Source: Chryseobacterium edaphi (GTDB taxonomy: Bacteria > Bacteroidota > Bacteroidia > Flavobacteriales > Weeksellaceae). Taken from it: a stretch of 64,000 nucleotides of DNA. The notes under the pieces were generated by a model that was not told where the DNA came from, did no database searches, and saw only the letters and a program-made list of their open reading frames with translations. This document shows, one piece after another, positions 36,735 through 44,732 of this stretch (the first letter of the stretch is position 1; the number at the start of each line of letters is the position of its first letter). The stretch spans positions 682,001 to 746,000 of the forward strand of contig NZ_JAOTEM010000002.1 of the NCBI RefSeq assembly GCF_025628985.1, written 5' to 3'. The position numbers and the translations under genes were made by a program.

Positions 36735-38048
36735 TTAGTTTAAAATTGTTTTTCGTCCGATACTTTTGTAATAAAAGCCGTTTTGTTCAGGAGTTTCCAG
36801 TGGATACATATTTCTTCCGTCAAAAATAGCTTTGTTATTCATTTTTTCAGCCATCATTTTAAAATTCGGATTTTTAAATTCAGGCCATTCTGTTGCAATA
36901 AATAAAGCATCCGCATTTTCCAGTGCTTCGTACATGTTTTTAGCGTAGCGTATTTTGTCACCCAGAATTTTCTTGACATTTTTTTCAGCAATGATATCGT
37001 ATGCTATAACTTTTGCTCCTTTTTTCAGCAATATATCTATATTATCTAAAGAAGATGCTTCTCTTATATCGTCCGTATTTGCTTTAAAGGCAAGTCCCCA
37101 AACTGCAATTGTTTTTCCTTCAAGATTTCCTCCGAAATATTTTTCGATCTCTGAAACAAGAATTACTTTCTGAGAAATATTAACGTTTTCTGTAGCTTCT
37201 AAAATCTGAAAATTAAAATCTTCATCCTTTCCGGATTTGATCAAGGCTTTCACATCTTTCGGGAAGCAGCTTCCACCGTATCCGATTCCCGGGAATAAAA
37301 AACGGTTTCCGATTCTGTCGTCACTTCCCATGCCAAGTCTCACTTTATCAACATCAGCGCCTACTTTTTCGCAATAGTTAGCGATCTCATTCATAAAGGT
37401 GATTTTCACGGCTAAAAATGAATTGGACGCATATTTTGTCAGCTCAGATGATTTTTCATCCATGAAAATAATAGGAATTCCGGTATTGGTAAATGGCTGG
37501 TAAATTTGAGCCATAATATCTTTTGCCTTTTCAGAACTTGATCCTACCACAACTCTCGCCGGATTCATAGAGTCTTCAACAGCAAAACCTTCCCTCAAAA
37601 ATTCAGGATTGGAAACTACGTCAAATTCTATTTGGGTTTTTGAAGAAATAACTTCACTTACTCTATCTGCTGTTCCTACCGGTACTGTACTTTTATTAAC
37701 AATAACTTTATATTCGGTCATCATTTCACCAATATCATTGGCTACTTTTAAAACGTAAGAAAGGTCTGCAGAACCGTCTTCACCGGGTGGAGTTGGTAAT
37801 GCGAGATAAATAACCTCGCTTTTATCTAATGCTTCCTTTAAATTGGTGGTAAAAAAAAGCCTTTCTGCCTGAATGTTTCTCAGGAACATTTCTTCAAGAT
37901 TCGGCTCGTAAATCGGCACAATGCCGTTTTTCATGTCCGCTACTTTTTTTTCATCTATATCAACACAGTATACAGAATTTCCAAGTTCTGCAAGCGTGGT
38001 TCCTGTAACCAATCCTACATAGCCTGTTCCTACTATTGTAATATTCAA
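36735..38048 (-). CDS. ugd: UDP-glucose 6-dehydrogenase
   Basis: This 437-residue enzyme oxidises UDP-glucose to UDP-glucuronate with two NAD+. It has the N-terminal Rossmann motif GTGYVGLVTG at 7-16, the catalytic Cys261 in GYGGSCFPKD and the C-terminal UDP-binding domain. It is the first gene of the long - strand operon of the polysaccharide locus. Its product could be the uronic acid that the AsnB-type enzyme amidates. Confidence 0.95.
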   Translation of the reverse strand: MNITIVGTGYVGLVTGTTLAELGNSVYCVDIDEKKVADMKNGIVPIYEPNLEEMFLRNIQAERLFFTTNLKEALDKSEVIYLALPTPPGEDGSADLSYVLKVANDIGEMMTEYKVIVNKSTVPVGTADRVSEVISSKTQIEFDVVSNPEFLREGFAVEDSMNPARVVVGSSSEKAKDIMAQIYQPFTNTGIPIIFMDEKSSELTKYASNSFLAVKITFMNEIANYCEKVGADVDKVRLGMGSDDRIGNRFLFPGIGYGGSCFPKDVKALIKSGKDEDFNFQILEATENVNISQKVILVSEIEKYFGGNLEGKTIAVWGLAFKANTDDIREASSLDNIDILLKKGAKVIAYDIIAEKNVKKILGDKIRYAKNMYEALENADALFIATEWPEFKNPNFKMMAEKMNNKAIFDGRNMYPLETPEQNGFYYKSIGRKTILN

Positions 38049-38074
38049 AATATATGTTTTTAAAAAATTCTCGA

Positions 38075-38082
38075 CAAAAATA
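38075..38082 (-). promoter_or_regulatory. -7 element of the polysaccharide operon upstream of ugd
   Basis: CAAAAATA on the + strand reads TATTTTTG on the - strand, 26 bases before the ugd start codon. A clear -33 element at 17-21 bp is not seen. Confidence 0.45.
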
Positions 38083-38207
38083 CTAAAAATACTTTCATGG
38101 TCTTTTTAAATAAACAATAAGTTGTTCAAAATCATTGATAAATCTTATTATTTCCGGTAAATAATCTGAGTTTTTTAAAAAGTTATTCAATTGATTATGA
38201 AGCGTAT

Positions 38208-38238
38208 TTGTTTATTTTATAAAAAAGTCATATATTTG
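38208..38238 (+). promoter_or_regulatory. Promoter of the rimP-nusA-infB operon
   Basis: TTG at 38208-38210, a 20-base spacer and TATATTTG at 38231-38238 match the Bacteroidota -33/-7 pattern. The predicted start site is about 70 bases before rimP, leaving room for a leader. Confidence 0.65.
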
Positions 38239-38256
38239 CATAAGATTTACGGAAAA

Positions 38257-38349
38257 ATGAGAAGGCTTCGCAAGAAAGCCTTTTTTCGTACAGGTAGATC
38301 ATCATTAATAAATATATGGAGTTTAGAAAAAATATTGAAACATTATTAA
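38257..38349 (+). CDS. Possible 30-codon leader ORF in the rimP leader
   Basis: An ATG about 12 bases after the predicted transcription start opens a 30-codon frame with an Arg/Lys-rich beginning (MRRLRKKAFFRTGR). It runs through the leader hairpin and overlaps the rimP start by 34 bases in another frame. It may be a leader peptide that couples translation to the hairpin, or simply chance, since the hairpin sequence itself gives the charged residues. Confidence 0.3.
   Translation: MRRLRKKAFFRTGRSSLINIWSLEKILKHY
38262..38286 (+). promoter_or_regulatory. Terminator-like attenuator hairpin in the rimP leader
   Basis: The stem AAGGCTT / AAGCCTT with a 7-base loop is followed directly by six T. 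It lies between the promoter and the rimP ATG, so it can act as a transcription attenuator of the operon. NusA, encoded in this operon, affects hairpin pausing and termination, which suggests possible feedback. Confidence 0.6.
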
Positions 38350-38783
38350 GTAATTTCCTTGAGACAAGAGAGGATTTATTTCTTATTGATTTAAAGATTT
38401 CTGCAGCAGATGACGTTACTGTGATTTTAGACGGTGACAACGGAGTGACTCTGCAGGATTGTCTGGATGCAAGCCGTGCAATAGAATTCAATGCAGATCG
38501 TGATGAGCATGATTTCAGCCTTCAGGTAATGTCTGCGGGATTGAGTGAGCCTTTGGCAACACCGAGACAGTTTAATAAAAACTTAGGAAGAGAAATCGAA
38601 ATCATGTTAGAAGATTCTTCAACTATAGAAGGAGAATTGGCTAAAGTTGATGATGAGAAAGTTACATTGATTCTTCGTTATCGAAAACCGAAAGATATCG
38701 GTAAAGGTAAAGTAGATGTGGAAGAGGAGAAAGAAATTTTGTACTCTGAGATCAAAAAAGCATTGGTAGTAGTTAAATTTTAA
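38316..38783 (+). CDS. rimP: Ribosome maturation factor RimP
   Basis: This 155-residue protein helps 30S subunit assembly. It begins MEFRKNIETLLSNFLETRED and has the N-terminal alpha/beta domain with VTVILDGDNGVTLQDCLDASRAIE and a C-terminal SH3-like half starting near SAGLSEPLATPRQFNKNLGR, both diagnostic of RimP. It lies 18 bp upstream of nusA, in the order conserved across bacteria. Confidence 0.95.
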   Translation: MEFRKNIETLLSNFLETREDLFLIDLKISAADDVTVILDGDNGVTLQDCLDASRAIEFNADRDEHDFSLQVMSAGLSEPLATPRQFNKNLGREIEIMLEDSSTIEGELAKVDDEKVTLILRYRKPKDIGKGKVDVEEEKEILYSEIKKALVVVKF

Positions 38784-38801
38784 TAAAAGAAAAAAAGATA
38801 A

Positions 38802-40037
38802 ATGGATAATATAGCGTTGATTGAATCCTTTGGTGATTTTAAAGACGAAAAGGGGATCAGTAAGATCGATCTGATGGCAATTATTGAAGATTCTCTAAAA
38901 ACTCTTTTGAGAAAAAGATTTGATTCTGATGATCATTTTGATGTCATTGTAAACCCGGATAAAGGTGACTTTCAAATATTTTTAAATAAAACAATCGTTG
39001 AAGACGAAATGTCTGAAGATGATGATTTGGAAATTGAAATCACTGAAGCAAAAAAAATCGACCCGACTTTTGAAGTAGGTGAAGATTTTACCATGGAAAT
39101 TCCTGTGGCTCAGTTGGGAAGAAGAAATATTCTTACATTGAAGCAGATCTTGGCTACGAAATTGCAGGAGCATAACAATGCGATGCTTTACGAGCAGTTC
39201 AAAGACAGAATCGGAGAGATTGTAACCGGAGAAATTCATCATATCCGTCACAAACACGTGATCTTGTTGGATGATGAAGATAACGAATTTATCTTGCCGA
39301 AAGAAAATCAGATATCTTCTGACTTCTTTAAGAAAGGTGAAAATATCAGAGCAATTGTAGAAAGTGTTGATTTTAAAGGTTCAAAACCTCAGATCATTAT
39401 TTCTCGTACAGCTCCGAAATTCCTTGAGAAATTATTGGAATTGGAAATCCCTGAAATTCAGGACGGAACCATCATTCTTAAAAAAGCAGTGAGAATTCCT
39501 GGTGAAAAAGCAAAAATAGCTGTTGATGCATACGATGACAGAATAGATCCTGTAGGAGCTTGCGTCGGAGTAAAAGGATCAAGAATCCACGGTGTGGTAA
39601 GAGAATTGAGAAACGAAAATATAGATGTAATTCAGTGGTCGAAAAACCCTGAAATATTAGTGAAGAGAGCTTTAGGAAATGTTACCATCAATAAAATTGA
39701 CATCAATGAAGAGACAAACTACGCAATGGTTTATACTCCAGTTGAAGAGATTTCTAAAGTAATCGGTAAGCAAGGACAAAATATCAGACTCGCTTCTTGG
39801 TTGACGGGGTATGAGATTGATGTGTATAGAGAAGCTAGTGAAGATGATGATGTTGATTTGAGAGAATTCAACGATGATATCGAACAGTGGATTTTAGATG
39901 AATTTAAAAAAGTAGGTCTTACTACTGCAAAATCTGTTTTAGATAAAGAAACGGAAAGTCTTTTGAATATGGTTGATCTGGAAGAGGAAACCATCGAAGA
40001 TGTAAAACGTATCTTAAGAGAGGAATTTGAAGATTAA
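38802..40037 (+). CDS. nusA: Transcription termination/antitermination protein NusA
   Basis: This 411-residue protein binds RNA polymerase and RNA to control pausing and termination. It has an N-terminal polymerase-binding domain, an S1 domain near residues 135-200, and two KH domains (VGVKGSRIHGVVREL and VIGKQGQNIRLAS). It lacks the C-terminal acidic repeats of enterobacteria, as expected in Bacteroidota. It is the second gene of the operon. Confidence 0.96.
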   Translation: MDNIALIESFGDFKDEKGISKIDLMAIIEDSLKTLLRKRFDSDDHFDVIVNPDKGDFQIFLNKTIVEDEMSEDDDLEIEITEAKKIDPTFEVGEDFTMEIPVAQLGRRNILTLKQILATKLQEHNNAMLYEQFKDRIGEIVTGEIHHIRHKHVILLDDEDNEFILPKENQISSDFFKKGENIRAIVESVDFKGSKPQIIISRTAPKFLEKLLELEIPEIQDGTIILKKAVRIPGEKAKIAVDAYDDRIDPVGACVGVKGSRIHGVVRELRNENIDVIQWSKNPEILVKRALGNVTINKIDINEETNYAMVYTPVEEISKVIGKQGQNIRLASWLTGYEIDVYREASEDDDVDLREFNDDIEQWILDEFKKVGLTTAKSVLDKETESLLNMVDLEEETIEDVKRILREEFED

Positions 40038-40115
40038 AATTTCGGAAATAAATTTTAATAAACAGTAAAAAGAATACTTTAATTTTAAGAATTAAAAAAA
40101 CAGTAAATAATATAG

Positions 40116-43109
40116 ATGCCAAAAATAAGATTAAATAAAGCGGTTAAGGAGTTCAATATATCGATGTCCAGACTAGTTGAGTTTTTACAGTCTAAAGATA
40201 TCGTGGTTGAAAACAATCCTAACGCTCAATTAGAAGAGGCGGCATATTCTGCATTGGAAGCTGAGTTTGCCAAAGACGGCGAACAACGCAAAGCTTCCCA
40301 TGAGGTGGTTATTTCTAAAGTTCCGGAAGAGAAACTGGAAATTGAGGAGAAGAAAACACCTGAAGTAATAAGAGCTAAAGCTAATAAACCAGAAACCAGA
40401 ATCTTAGGTAAAATTGATTTGGAGCCTAAAAAACCTGAAGCTGTACAAGAAACTCCGGCTCCGGCACCTGTTGCTCCCGTTGAAGAGAAAAAGGAGGTCG
40501 TTGAAGAGGTAAAAGAACAAGCGAAGGAAGAACCAAAAGTGGTTTCTGAAACTAAACCAACACCAGAAAAGCAGGAGTTTAAAGTGTTGGATAAAATCGA
40601 TTTGTCTCAAATTGAGGGAAATAGAAACAGACCTGCTAAAAAAGATAAGCCTAAAGTTGAGGAGGTAAAAGCTGAGGTAAAACCGGTAGAGCCCGTAAAA
40701 GAAACACCTAAACCGGTTGAAAAACCAATTGAGAAAGTGGAAGAAAAAAAACCAACACCTGTAGCGGAAGAACCTCAGGAATCTCAGAAGATTGAAACGG
40801 TTTATCAAAAGCTTGACGGACCAAAGATCGTAGGTGAAAAAATTGACTTGACTCAGTTTGCGCCAAAATCAAATTCAGGAGCCAAAAAGAAAAGAAAGAG
40901 AATTGAAAAGCCGGGTGGTCCGAACCAAAATACTGGGAACAACCAGCAAGGCGGAAATAATCAAGGCGGACAAAACCGTCCTCAAGGTCAGAATGGCCCA
41001 GGTGGAAACCGTCTTCCGGGACAAGGTGGTCCTCAAGGGAACAGACCTCCGGGACAAGGCGGTCAAAATCGTCCGGGTGGCCCAGGTGGAAACCGTCCTC
41101 CAGGACAGGGTGGTCCTCAAGGAAATAGACCTCCGGGACAAGGTGGTGGAAACCGTTTTGGAAACAACAACAGACCTGGTCAAAGAACAATGCCAGTCGA
41201 ATTGACTGACGAGCAAGTTAAAAACCAAATCAAGGAAACCCTTGAAAAACTAACCAATAAAGGTGGTAAATCTAAATCTGCTAAGCACAGAAAAGATAAG
41301 AGATCTTACCGTAGAGAGCAGGATGAGCGTCAGCAAGAAGCAGATGCAAGAGACACTTCATTAAAAGTTACAGAATTCATCACGGTCGGTGAACTAGCAA
41401 GTTTGATGGATGTAAGTGCAACCGAAGTAATCTCTGCATGTTTCTCTCTTGGGGTAATGGTTACCATGAACCAAAGACTGGAAGCTGATACTTTACTATT
41501 GGTAGCTGACGAATTCGGATTTAAAATTGAATTCTCGGATGCTGATCTTGAAGAAGCAGATTCTGAAGAAGATATCGATACAGAAGAAAGCCTTGTTTCA
41601 AGAGCTCCGATTGTAACGGTAATGGGTCACGTTGACCACGGTAAAACTTCATTATTGGATTACATCAGAAAAACCAACGTTATCGCCGGTGAATCTGGAG
41701 GAATTACTCAGCATATCGGTGCATACAATGTGAAACTGGAAAACGGTCAGAGAATTACATTCTTAGATACACCGGGTCACGAAGCCTTTACCGCGATGAG
41801 AGCGAGAGGTGCACAGGTTACCGATATTGCAATCATCGTAATCGCTGCCGATGACGATGTGATGCCTCAAACTAAGGAAGCAATTTCTCACGCACAGGCT
41901 GCAGGCGTACCAATGATCATCGCTATCAACAAGGTTGATAAGCCAAATGCGAACCCGGATAACATCCGTCAACAACTTTCAGGAATGAATATTCTTGTTG
42001 AAGAATGGGGTGGAAATGTTCAGGCACAGGAAATTTCTGCTAAGATGGGTAACAATATGGATGTCCTTTTAGAGAAAGTTTTGCTTCAGGCAGAAATGCT
42101 TGAATTAAAAGCAAATCCTAACCGTGCTGCACAGGGAGTTGTTATTGAAGCTTCATTAGATAAAGGTAGAGGATATGTAGCAACAATGTTGGTACAGACT
42201 GGAACTTTGAGAGTTGGAGATTATGTAGTAGCAGGTAAAAATCACGGTAAAGTAAAAGCTTTGCTTGACGAAAGAGGCAAAAACCTTGAAGAAGCAGGTC
42301 CATCTATTCCGGCAACGATCTTAGGTCTTGACGGAGCACCAACAGCAGGTGATAAATTCAGAGTTTACGCTGACGAAAGTGAAGGTAAAGCGATCGCTAA
42401 CAAGAGAGAGCAGTTACAAAGAGAACTTTCTATCAGAACTAAGAAGCATACAACACTTGAAGAGTTGGGTAGACGTATCGCTTTAGGAGAATTCAAAGAA
42501 TTGAATATTATCTTGAAAGGTGACGTGGATGGTTCAGTAGAAGCACTTTCTGATCAGTTACAGAGATTATCTACAGAAGAAATCAGTGTCAACATTCTTC
42601 ACTCAGGTGTAGGACAGATCACCGAATCTGATATCAACTTAGCTGCGGCTTCAGATGCAATTATCATCGGATTCAACGTAAGAGCCGGTGCCAACGCAAA
42701 AGAATTGGCAGACAGAGAAGAAATAGAAATCAGAACATATTCTATTATCTACAAAGCAATCGATGAGGTAAAAGAAGCGATGGAGGGAATGCTTTCTCCG
42801 GAGATTCAGGAGCAGGTAATCGGTAATGTAGAGATCCGTGAAGTCTTCAAGATTTCTAAGATCGGTACCATTGCAGGTTGTATGGTTCTTACCGGAAAAG
42901 TAACAAGACAGTCGAAAGTAAGATTACTGAGAGACGGTATTGTGAAATTTGATGGTGAGCTTGAAAGTTTAAAACGTTTCAAAGACGATGTAAGAGAAGT
43001 TACAAAAGGCTACGAATGCGGATTGAACCTTAAAGGTTACAACGACATCGAACAGAACGACATTCTTGAAGTATATGAAGAAGTTGCTGTAAAGAAAAAA
43101 TTGAAATAA
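40116..43109 (+). CDS. infB: Translation initiation factor IF-2
   Basis: This 997-residue GTPase delivers initiator tRNA to the 30S subunit. The IF2 N-terminal domain ([15 protein letters not shown]) is followed by a long Lys/Glu/Pro-rich linker. At nucleotides about 40910-41190 there is a Gly/Gln/Asn/Pro/Arg-rich repeat tract (units like [11 protein letters not shown]). The G domain starts with GHVDHGKT at residue 504, followed by DTPGHEAF and NKVD, then domains II to IV. The low-complexity tract is common in flavobacterial IF-2 but varies in length and may be strain-specific. Confidence 0.97.
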   Translation: MPKIRLNKAVKEFNISMSRLVEFLQSKDIVVENNPNAQLEEAAYSALEAEFAKDGEQRKASHEVVISKVPEEKLEIEEKKTPEVIRAKANKPETRILGKIDLEPKKPEAVQETPAPAPVAPVEEKKEVVEEVKEQAKEEPKVVSETKPTPEKQEFKVLDKIDLSQIEGNRNRPAKKDKPKVEEVKAEVKPVEPVKETPKPVEKPIEKVEEKKPTPVAEEPQESQKIETVYQKLDGPKIVGEKIDLTQFAPKSNSGAKKKRKRIEKPGGPNQNTGNNQQGGNNQGGQNRPQGQNGPGGNRLPGQGGPQGNRPPGQGGQNRPGGPGGNRPPGQGGPQGNRPPGQGGGNRFGNNNRPGQRTMPVELTDEQVKNQIKETLEKLTNKGGKSKSAKHRKDKRSYRREQDERQQEADARDTSLKVTEFITVGELASLMDVSATEVISACFSLGVMVTMNQRLEADTLLLVADEFGFKIEFSDADLEEADSEEDIDTEESLVSRAPIVTVMGHVDHGKTSLLDYIRKTNVIAGESGGITQHIGAYNVKLENGQRITFLDTPGHEAFTAMRARGAQVTDIAIIVIAADDDVMPQTKEAISHAQAAGVPMIIAINKVDKPNANPDNIRQQLSGMNILVEEWGGNVQAQEISAKMGNNMDVLLEKVLLQAEMLELKANPNRAAQGVVIEASLDKGRGYVATMLVQTGTLRVGDYVVAGKNHGKVKALLDERGKNLEEAGPSIPATILGLDGAPTAGDKFRVYADESEGKAIANKREQLQRELSIRTKKHTTLEELGRRIALGEFKELNIILKGDVDGSVEALSDQLQRLSTEEISVNILHSGVGQITESDINLAAASDAIIIGFNVRAGANAKELADREEIEIRTYSIIYKAIDEVKEAMEGMLSPEIQEQVIGNVEIREVFKISKIGTIAGCMVLTGKVTRQSKVRLLRDGIVKFDGELESLKRFKDDVREVTKGYECGLNLKGYNDIEQNDILEVYEEVAVKKKLK
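40915..41180 (+). repeat. Tandem repeats coding the Gly/Pro/Gln/Asn/Arg tract of IF-2
   Basis: Several degenerate units encode [10 protein letters not shown] or close variants, interspersed with GGPQGNR. The DNA repeats are near-identical in places, for example the stretches at about 41024-41062 and 41102-41150. That makes the tract prone to length change. The local GC content is clearly above the rest of the gene. Confidence 0.75.
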
Positions 43110-43127
43110 TATTCAGTTATATATATT

Positions 43128-43166
43128 AAAACTGCCCGCATCATCCAATGCGGGCAGTTTTTGTTT
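43128..43166 (+). terminator. Rho-independent terminator after infB
   Basis: A 13-bp perfect stem (AAACTGCCCGCAT / ATGCGGGCAGTTT) with a 6-base loop is followed by T-rich sequence. It closes the rimP-nusA-infB operon. Confidence 0.9.
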
Positions 43167-43195
43167 TATGTGCGTTTGTCATAAATTTAATAGAT

Positions 43196-43265
43196 TAGTT
43201 TGTCATTCCGGAGGAATCTAAACAATGTTTTTTGTGAATGTAGATTCCTCCGGAAATACAAACTA
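43196..43265. repeat. Long intergenic inverted repeat (25-bp arms, 20-bp loop)
   Basis: The left arm at 43196-43220 and right arm at 43241-43265 are reverse complements with two adjacent mismatches. The inner 15 bases (TTCCGGAGGAATCTA) pair perfectly. No T run follows and the loop is long, so it is not a normal terminator. It resembles dispersed intergenic palindromes of REP or MITE type. Only this one copy is in the window. Confidence 0.75.
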
Positions 43266-43270
43266 AGTAT

Positions 43271-43294
43271 AAAAAAACCACCCGATCAGGTGGC
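43271..43294 (-). terminator. Terminator of the DUF6261-like gene
   Basis: On the - strand the stem CCACC / GGTGG with a 6-base loop is followed by a run of seven T. It lies just beyond the stop codon at 43305. Confidence 0.7.
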
Positions 43295-43304
43295 TTTCAT
43301 TGTT

Positions 43305-44048
43305 TTATGGTTGATCAGTATTTTCAGGAGTTCCTTGTGACGAATTATCTACTCTATTAATCAGCAATTTATTATACTGATCCGTCAATGCATTCAGCTG
43401 ATTGATCACGGTAGCATAAGGTGACGGCGGAGTTTCTACCAGTAAGTGACGCGCATCTATTCTGTCTCTTAATGCATAATAAGCAGTATTGGTTTCTTCT
43501 CTTTTTATTTTAATGGTTTCCGGGCTTGCATCGCCATACTCCTGCGTACGGGATAGGTATTTGGCATTAAACTCTTCATTGACAGTTTTGAGCTCATTGA
43601 CCCATGCAGATATATTGAATGAAGTGATGGCATCTGCAAGATCAGATTTGTTTTCCCAATCGCGGAGAAGATTATTGACCGTAGCGGTTTCTGCCTGATA
43701 GTTGAGACGCGTAATCCCACTGCCGTATAACTCCATATTGGTAAGAAGAAGCTGGGCTTTCTGTTGTTTGTCGGCTTCAAAATAATAGGTGTAACCAAGA
43801 AGAAAATAATAAATCCCGTTTACGGCATCATCTCTTCTTTCATCCAGTAGCAGAAGTTCCTTCGTTTTGTCACTTGCCAGTGCTTTTTTGTACAGTGCTT
43901 CCAGCTCTGTTGCTTTTGTTGTCAGTGTTGTCAATTTTGCTTCAATCCCTAACTGTTCCGGCGTGTTCAGGTTGATAATTCCTAGGTAGTCTTTTACGTA
44001 TTGCAGATATTCTGCATTACGAAGTAATTTTAGTTCAATTGCGTTCAT
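43305..44048 (-). CDS. Conserved hypothetical protein (possibly DUF6261 family)
   Basis: This 247-residue protein is mostly alpha-helical by composition, with no signal peptide or membrane segment. It begins MNAIELKLLRNAEYLQYVKDYL, is rich in Leu, Ala, Asn and Glu, and ends in a low-complexity acidic tail (SQGTPENTDQP). The N-terminal NAEYLQY pattern and overall length recall the Bacteroidota DUF6261 family, but I cannot confirm this. Between it and the XRE regulator gene lie four 42-bp repeats. Confidence 0.75.
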   Translation of the reverse strand: MNAIELKLLRNAEYLQYVKDYLGIINLNTPEQLGIEAKLTTLTTKATELEALYKKALASDKTKELLLLDERRDDAVNGIYYFLLGYTYYFEADKQQKAQLLLTNMELYGSGITRLNYQAETATVNNLLRDWENKSDLADAITSFNISAWVNELKTVNEEFNAKYLSRTQEYGDASPETIKIKREETNTAYYALRDRIDARHLLVETPPSPYATVINQLNALTDQYNKLLINRVDNSSQGTPENTDQP

Positions 44049-44078
44049 ATTATAAAAATGTTTTGTTTTGTCTTTTTT

Positions 44079-44246
44079 CCGGAATGTTTGTCGCAGGGCT
44101 GAAAGATAGTTTCCCGGTTACCGGAAAGCTTGTTGCAGGGGTGCGACAACTTTTCCCTGCTTCCGGAAAGTCTGTTGCGAGGGTGCAGGAAGCTTTCCGG
44201 AAAGGTAGAAAGCTAGTTGCTGTCCTCAGACTTGCTTTTCCAGTAG
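44079..44246. repeat. Four tandem 42-bp GC-rich repeats, each able to form a hairpin
   Basis: Units start at 44079, 44121, 44163 and 44205, with consensus around CCGGAAAGCTTGTTGC. Unit 2 can fold with GGAAA..TTGTTGC against GCGACAA..TTTCC. Unit 3 has the perfect arms CCGGAAAG / CTTTCCGG at 44163-44170 and 44193-44200. The period equals 14 codons, and the + strand frame encodes a repeated GKLVAxV...F peptide without stops across all units. Unit 4 runs into the 3' end of the XRE gene. GC content is far above the flanks. Confidence 0.7.
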
Positions 44247-44566
44247 TCTACCTGTTCTTTTAATTCTTTGATGCGTTCTTCGTATTGCTCGACGAGTTTT
44301 TCAGGAAGTTGATTTTGATAGATAAAACCATTATTTCCCCCATGTGTATTATCATAATTGAAAGACATCCCATCATTACTCAAAAAATCAAGAACACTTA
44401 CATCTAAATGCTTGGCAATATCTTCCACCTGTGCAAATGCGGGTTTGCTTTTGTCATTCTCAAAGTTGGAATAGGTTTTTTGCGAAACATTCAGAACCTC
44501 GGCAAGATATTCCTGCGTAAAGTTTTTGTTGATTCTTGCTTTTTTCAGTTTCTCACCTAGCGTCAT
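44213..44566 (-). CDS. XRE-family helix-turn-helix transcriptional regulator
   Basis: This 117-residue protein has an HTH domain at residues 6-60 (LKKARINKNFTQEYLAEVLN then VSQKTYSNFENDKSKP) of the Cro/CI type. A C-terminal coiled coil (EQYEERIKELKEQVDYWKSK) probably mediates dimerisation. It is likely a local repressor. Its last codons lie in the fourth 42-bp repeat, and it is divergent from the JAMM-like lipoprotein gene at 44733, which it might regulate. Confidence 0.88.
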   Translation of the reverse strand: MTLGEKLKKARINKNFTQEYLAEVLNVSQKTYSNFENDKSKPAFAQVEDIAKHLDVSVLDFLSNDGMSFNYDNTHGGNNGFIYQNQLPEKLVEQYEERIKELKEQVDYWKSKSEDSN

Positions 44567-44583
44567 AATCGAAGTATTTTTTT

Positions 44584-44591
44584 CAAAAGTA
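44584..44591 (-). promoter_or_regulatory. -7 element of the XRE regulator gene
   Basis: CAAAAGTA on the + strand reads TACTTTTG on the - strand, 17 bases before the start codon. It is a perfect TAnnTTTG match. Confidence 0.5.
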
Positions 44592-44663
44592 CATAAAATT
44601 TCTTTTAGAAAAATAATACGGAAATCAGTAATTTTCTACACTCTGTTATTAAAGCTTTTATTT

Positions 44664-44671
44664 TACATTTG
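44664..44671 (+). promoter_or_regulatory. Candidate -7 element for the JAMM-like lipoprotein gene
   Basis: TACATTTG matches TAnnTTTG and lies 61 bases before the ATG at 44733. A second, imperfect element (TATATTTA) lies nearer the start codon, so the true start site is uncertain. Confidence 0.4.
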
Positions 44672-44732
44672 TCACATAAAAGTTTTATATTTACATCATA
44701 TAAAACACAATTGATTAAAAAAAATTATATTT

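Noticed and set aside
9888..38048. A mobile element or prophage carrying the polysaccharide genes
   Set aside because: I see no integrase, transposase, tRNA boundary or flanking direct repeat. Mosaic structure alone does not show mobility.
40708..41228. Long open frames on the - strand and in a second + frame across the infB repeat tract
   Set aside because: They are shadows of the low-complexity coding repeats, with no start context and no recognisable protein.
43196..43265. The long palindrome as a terminator for infB
   Set aside because: A complete terminator lies at 43128-43166. The palindrome has a 20-base loop and no T run.
44079..44246. CRISPR array
   Set aside because: The repeats are directly adjacent with no spacers, diverge from each other and lack cas genes nearby.
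44039..44263. A + strand open frame over the 42-bp repeats as an ordinary gene
   Set aside because: It has only a TTG start or an internal ATG and overlaps two genes on the opposite strand. I keep it as a repeat with a possible peptide, not as a CDS.
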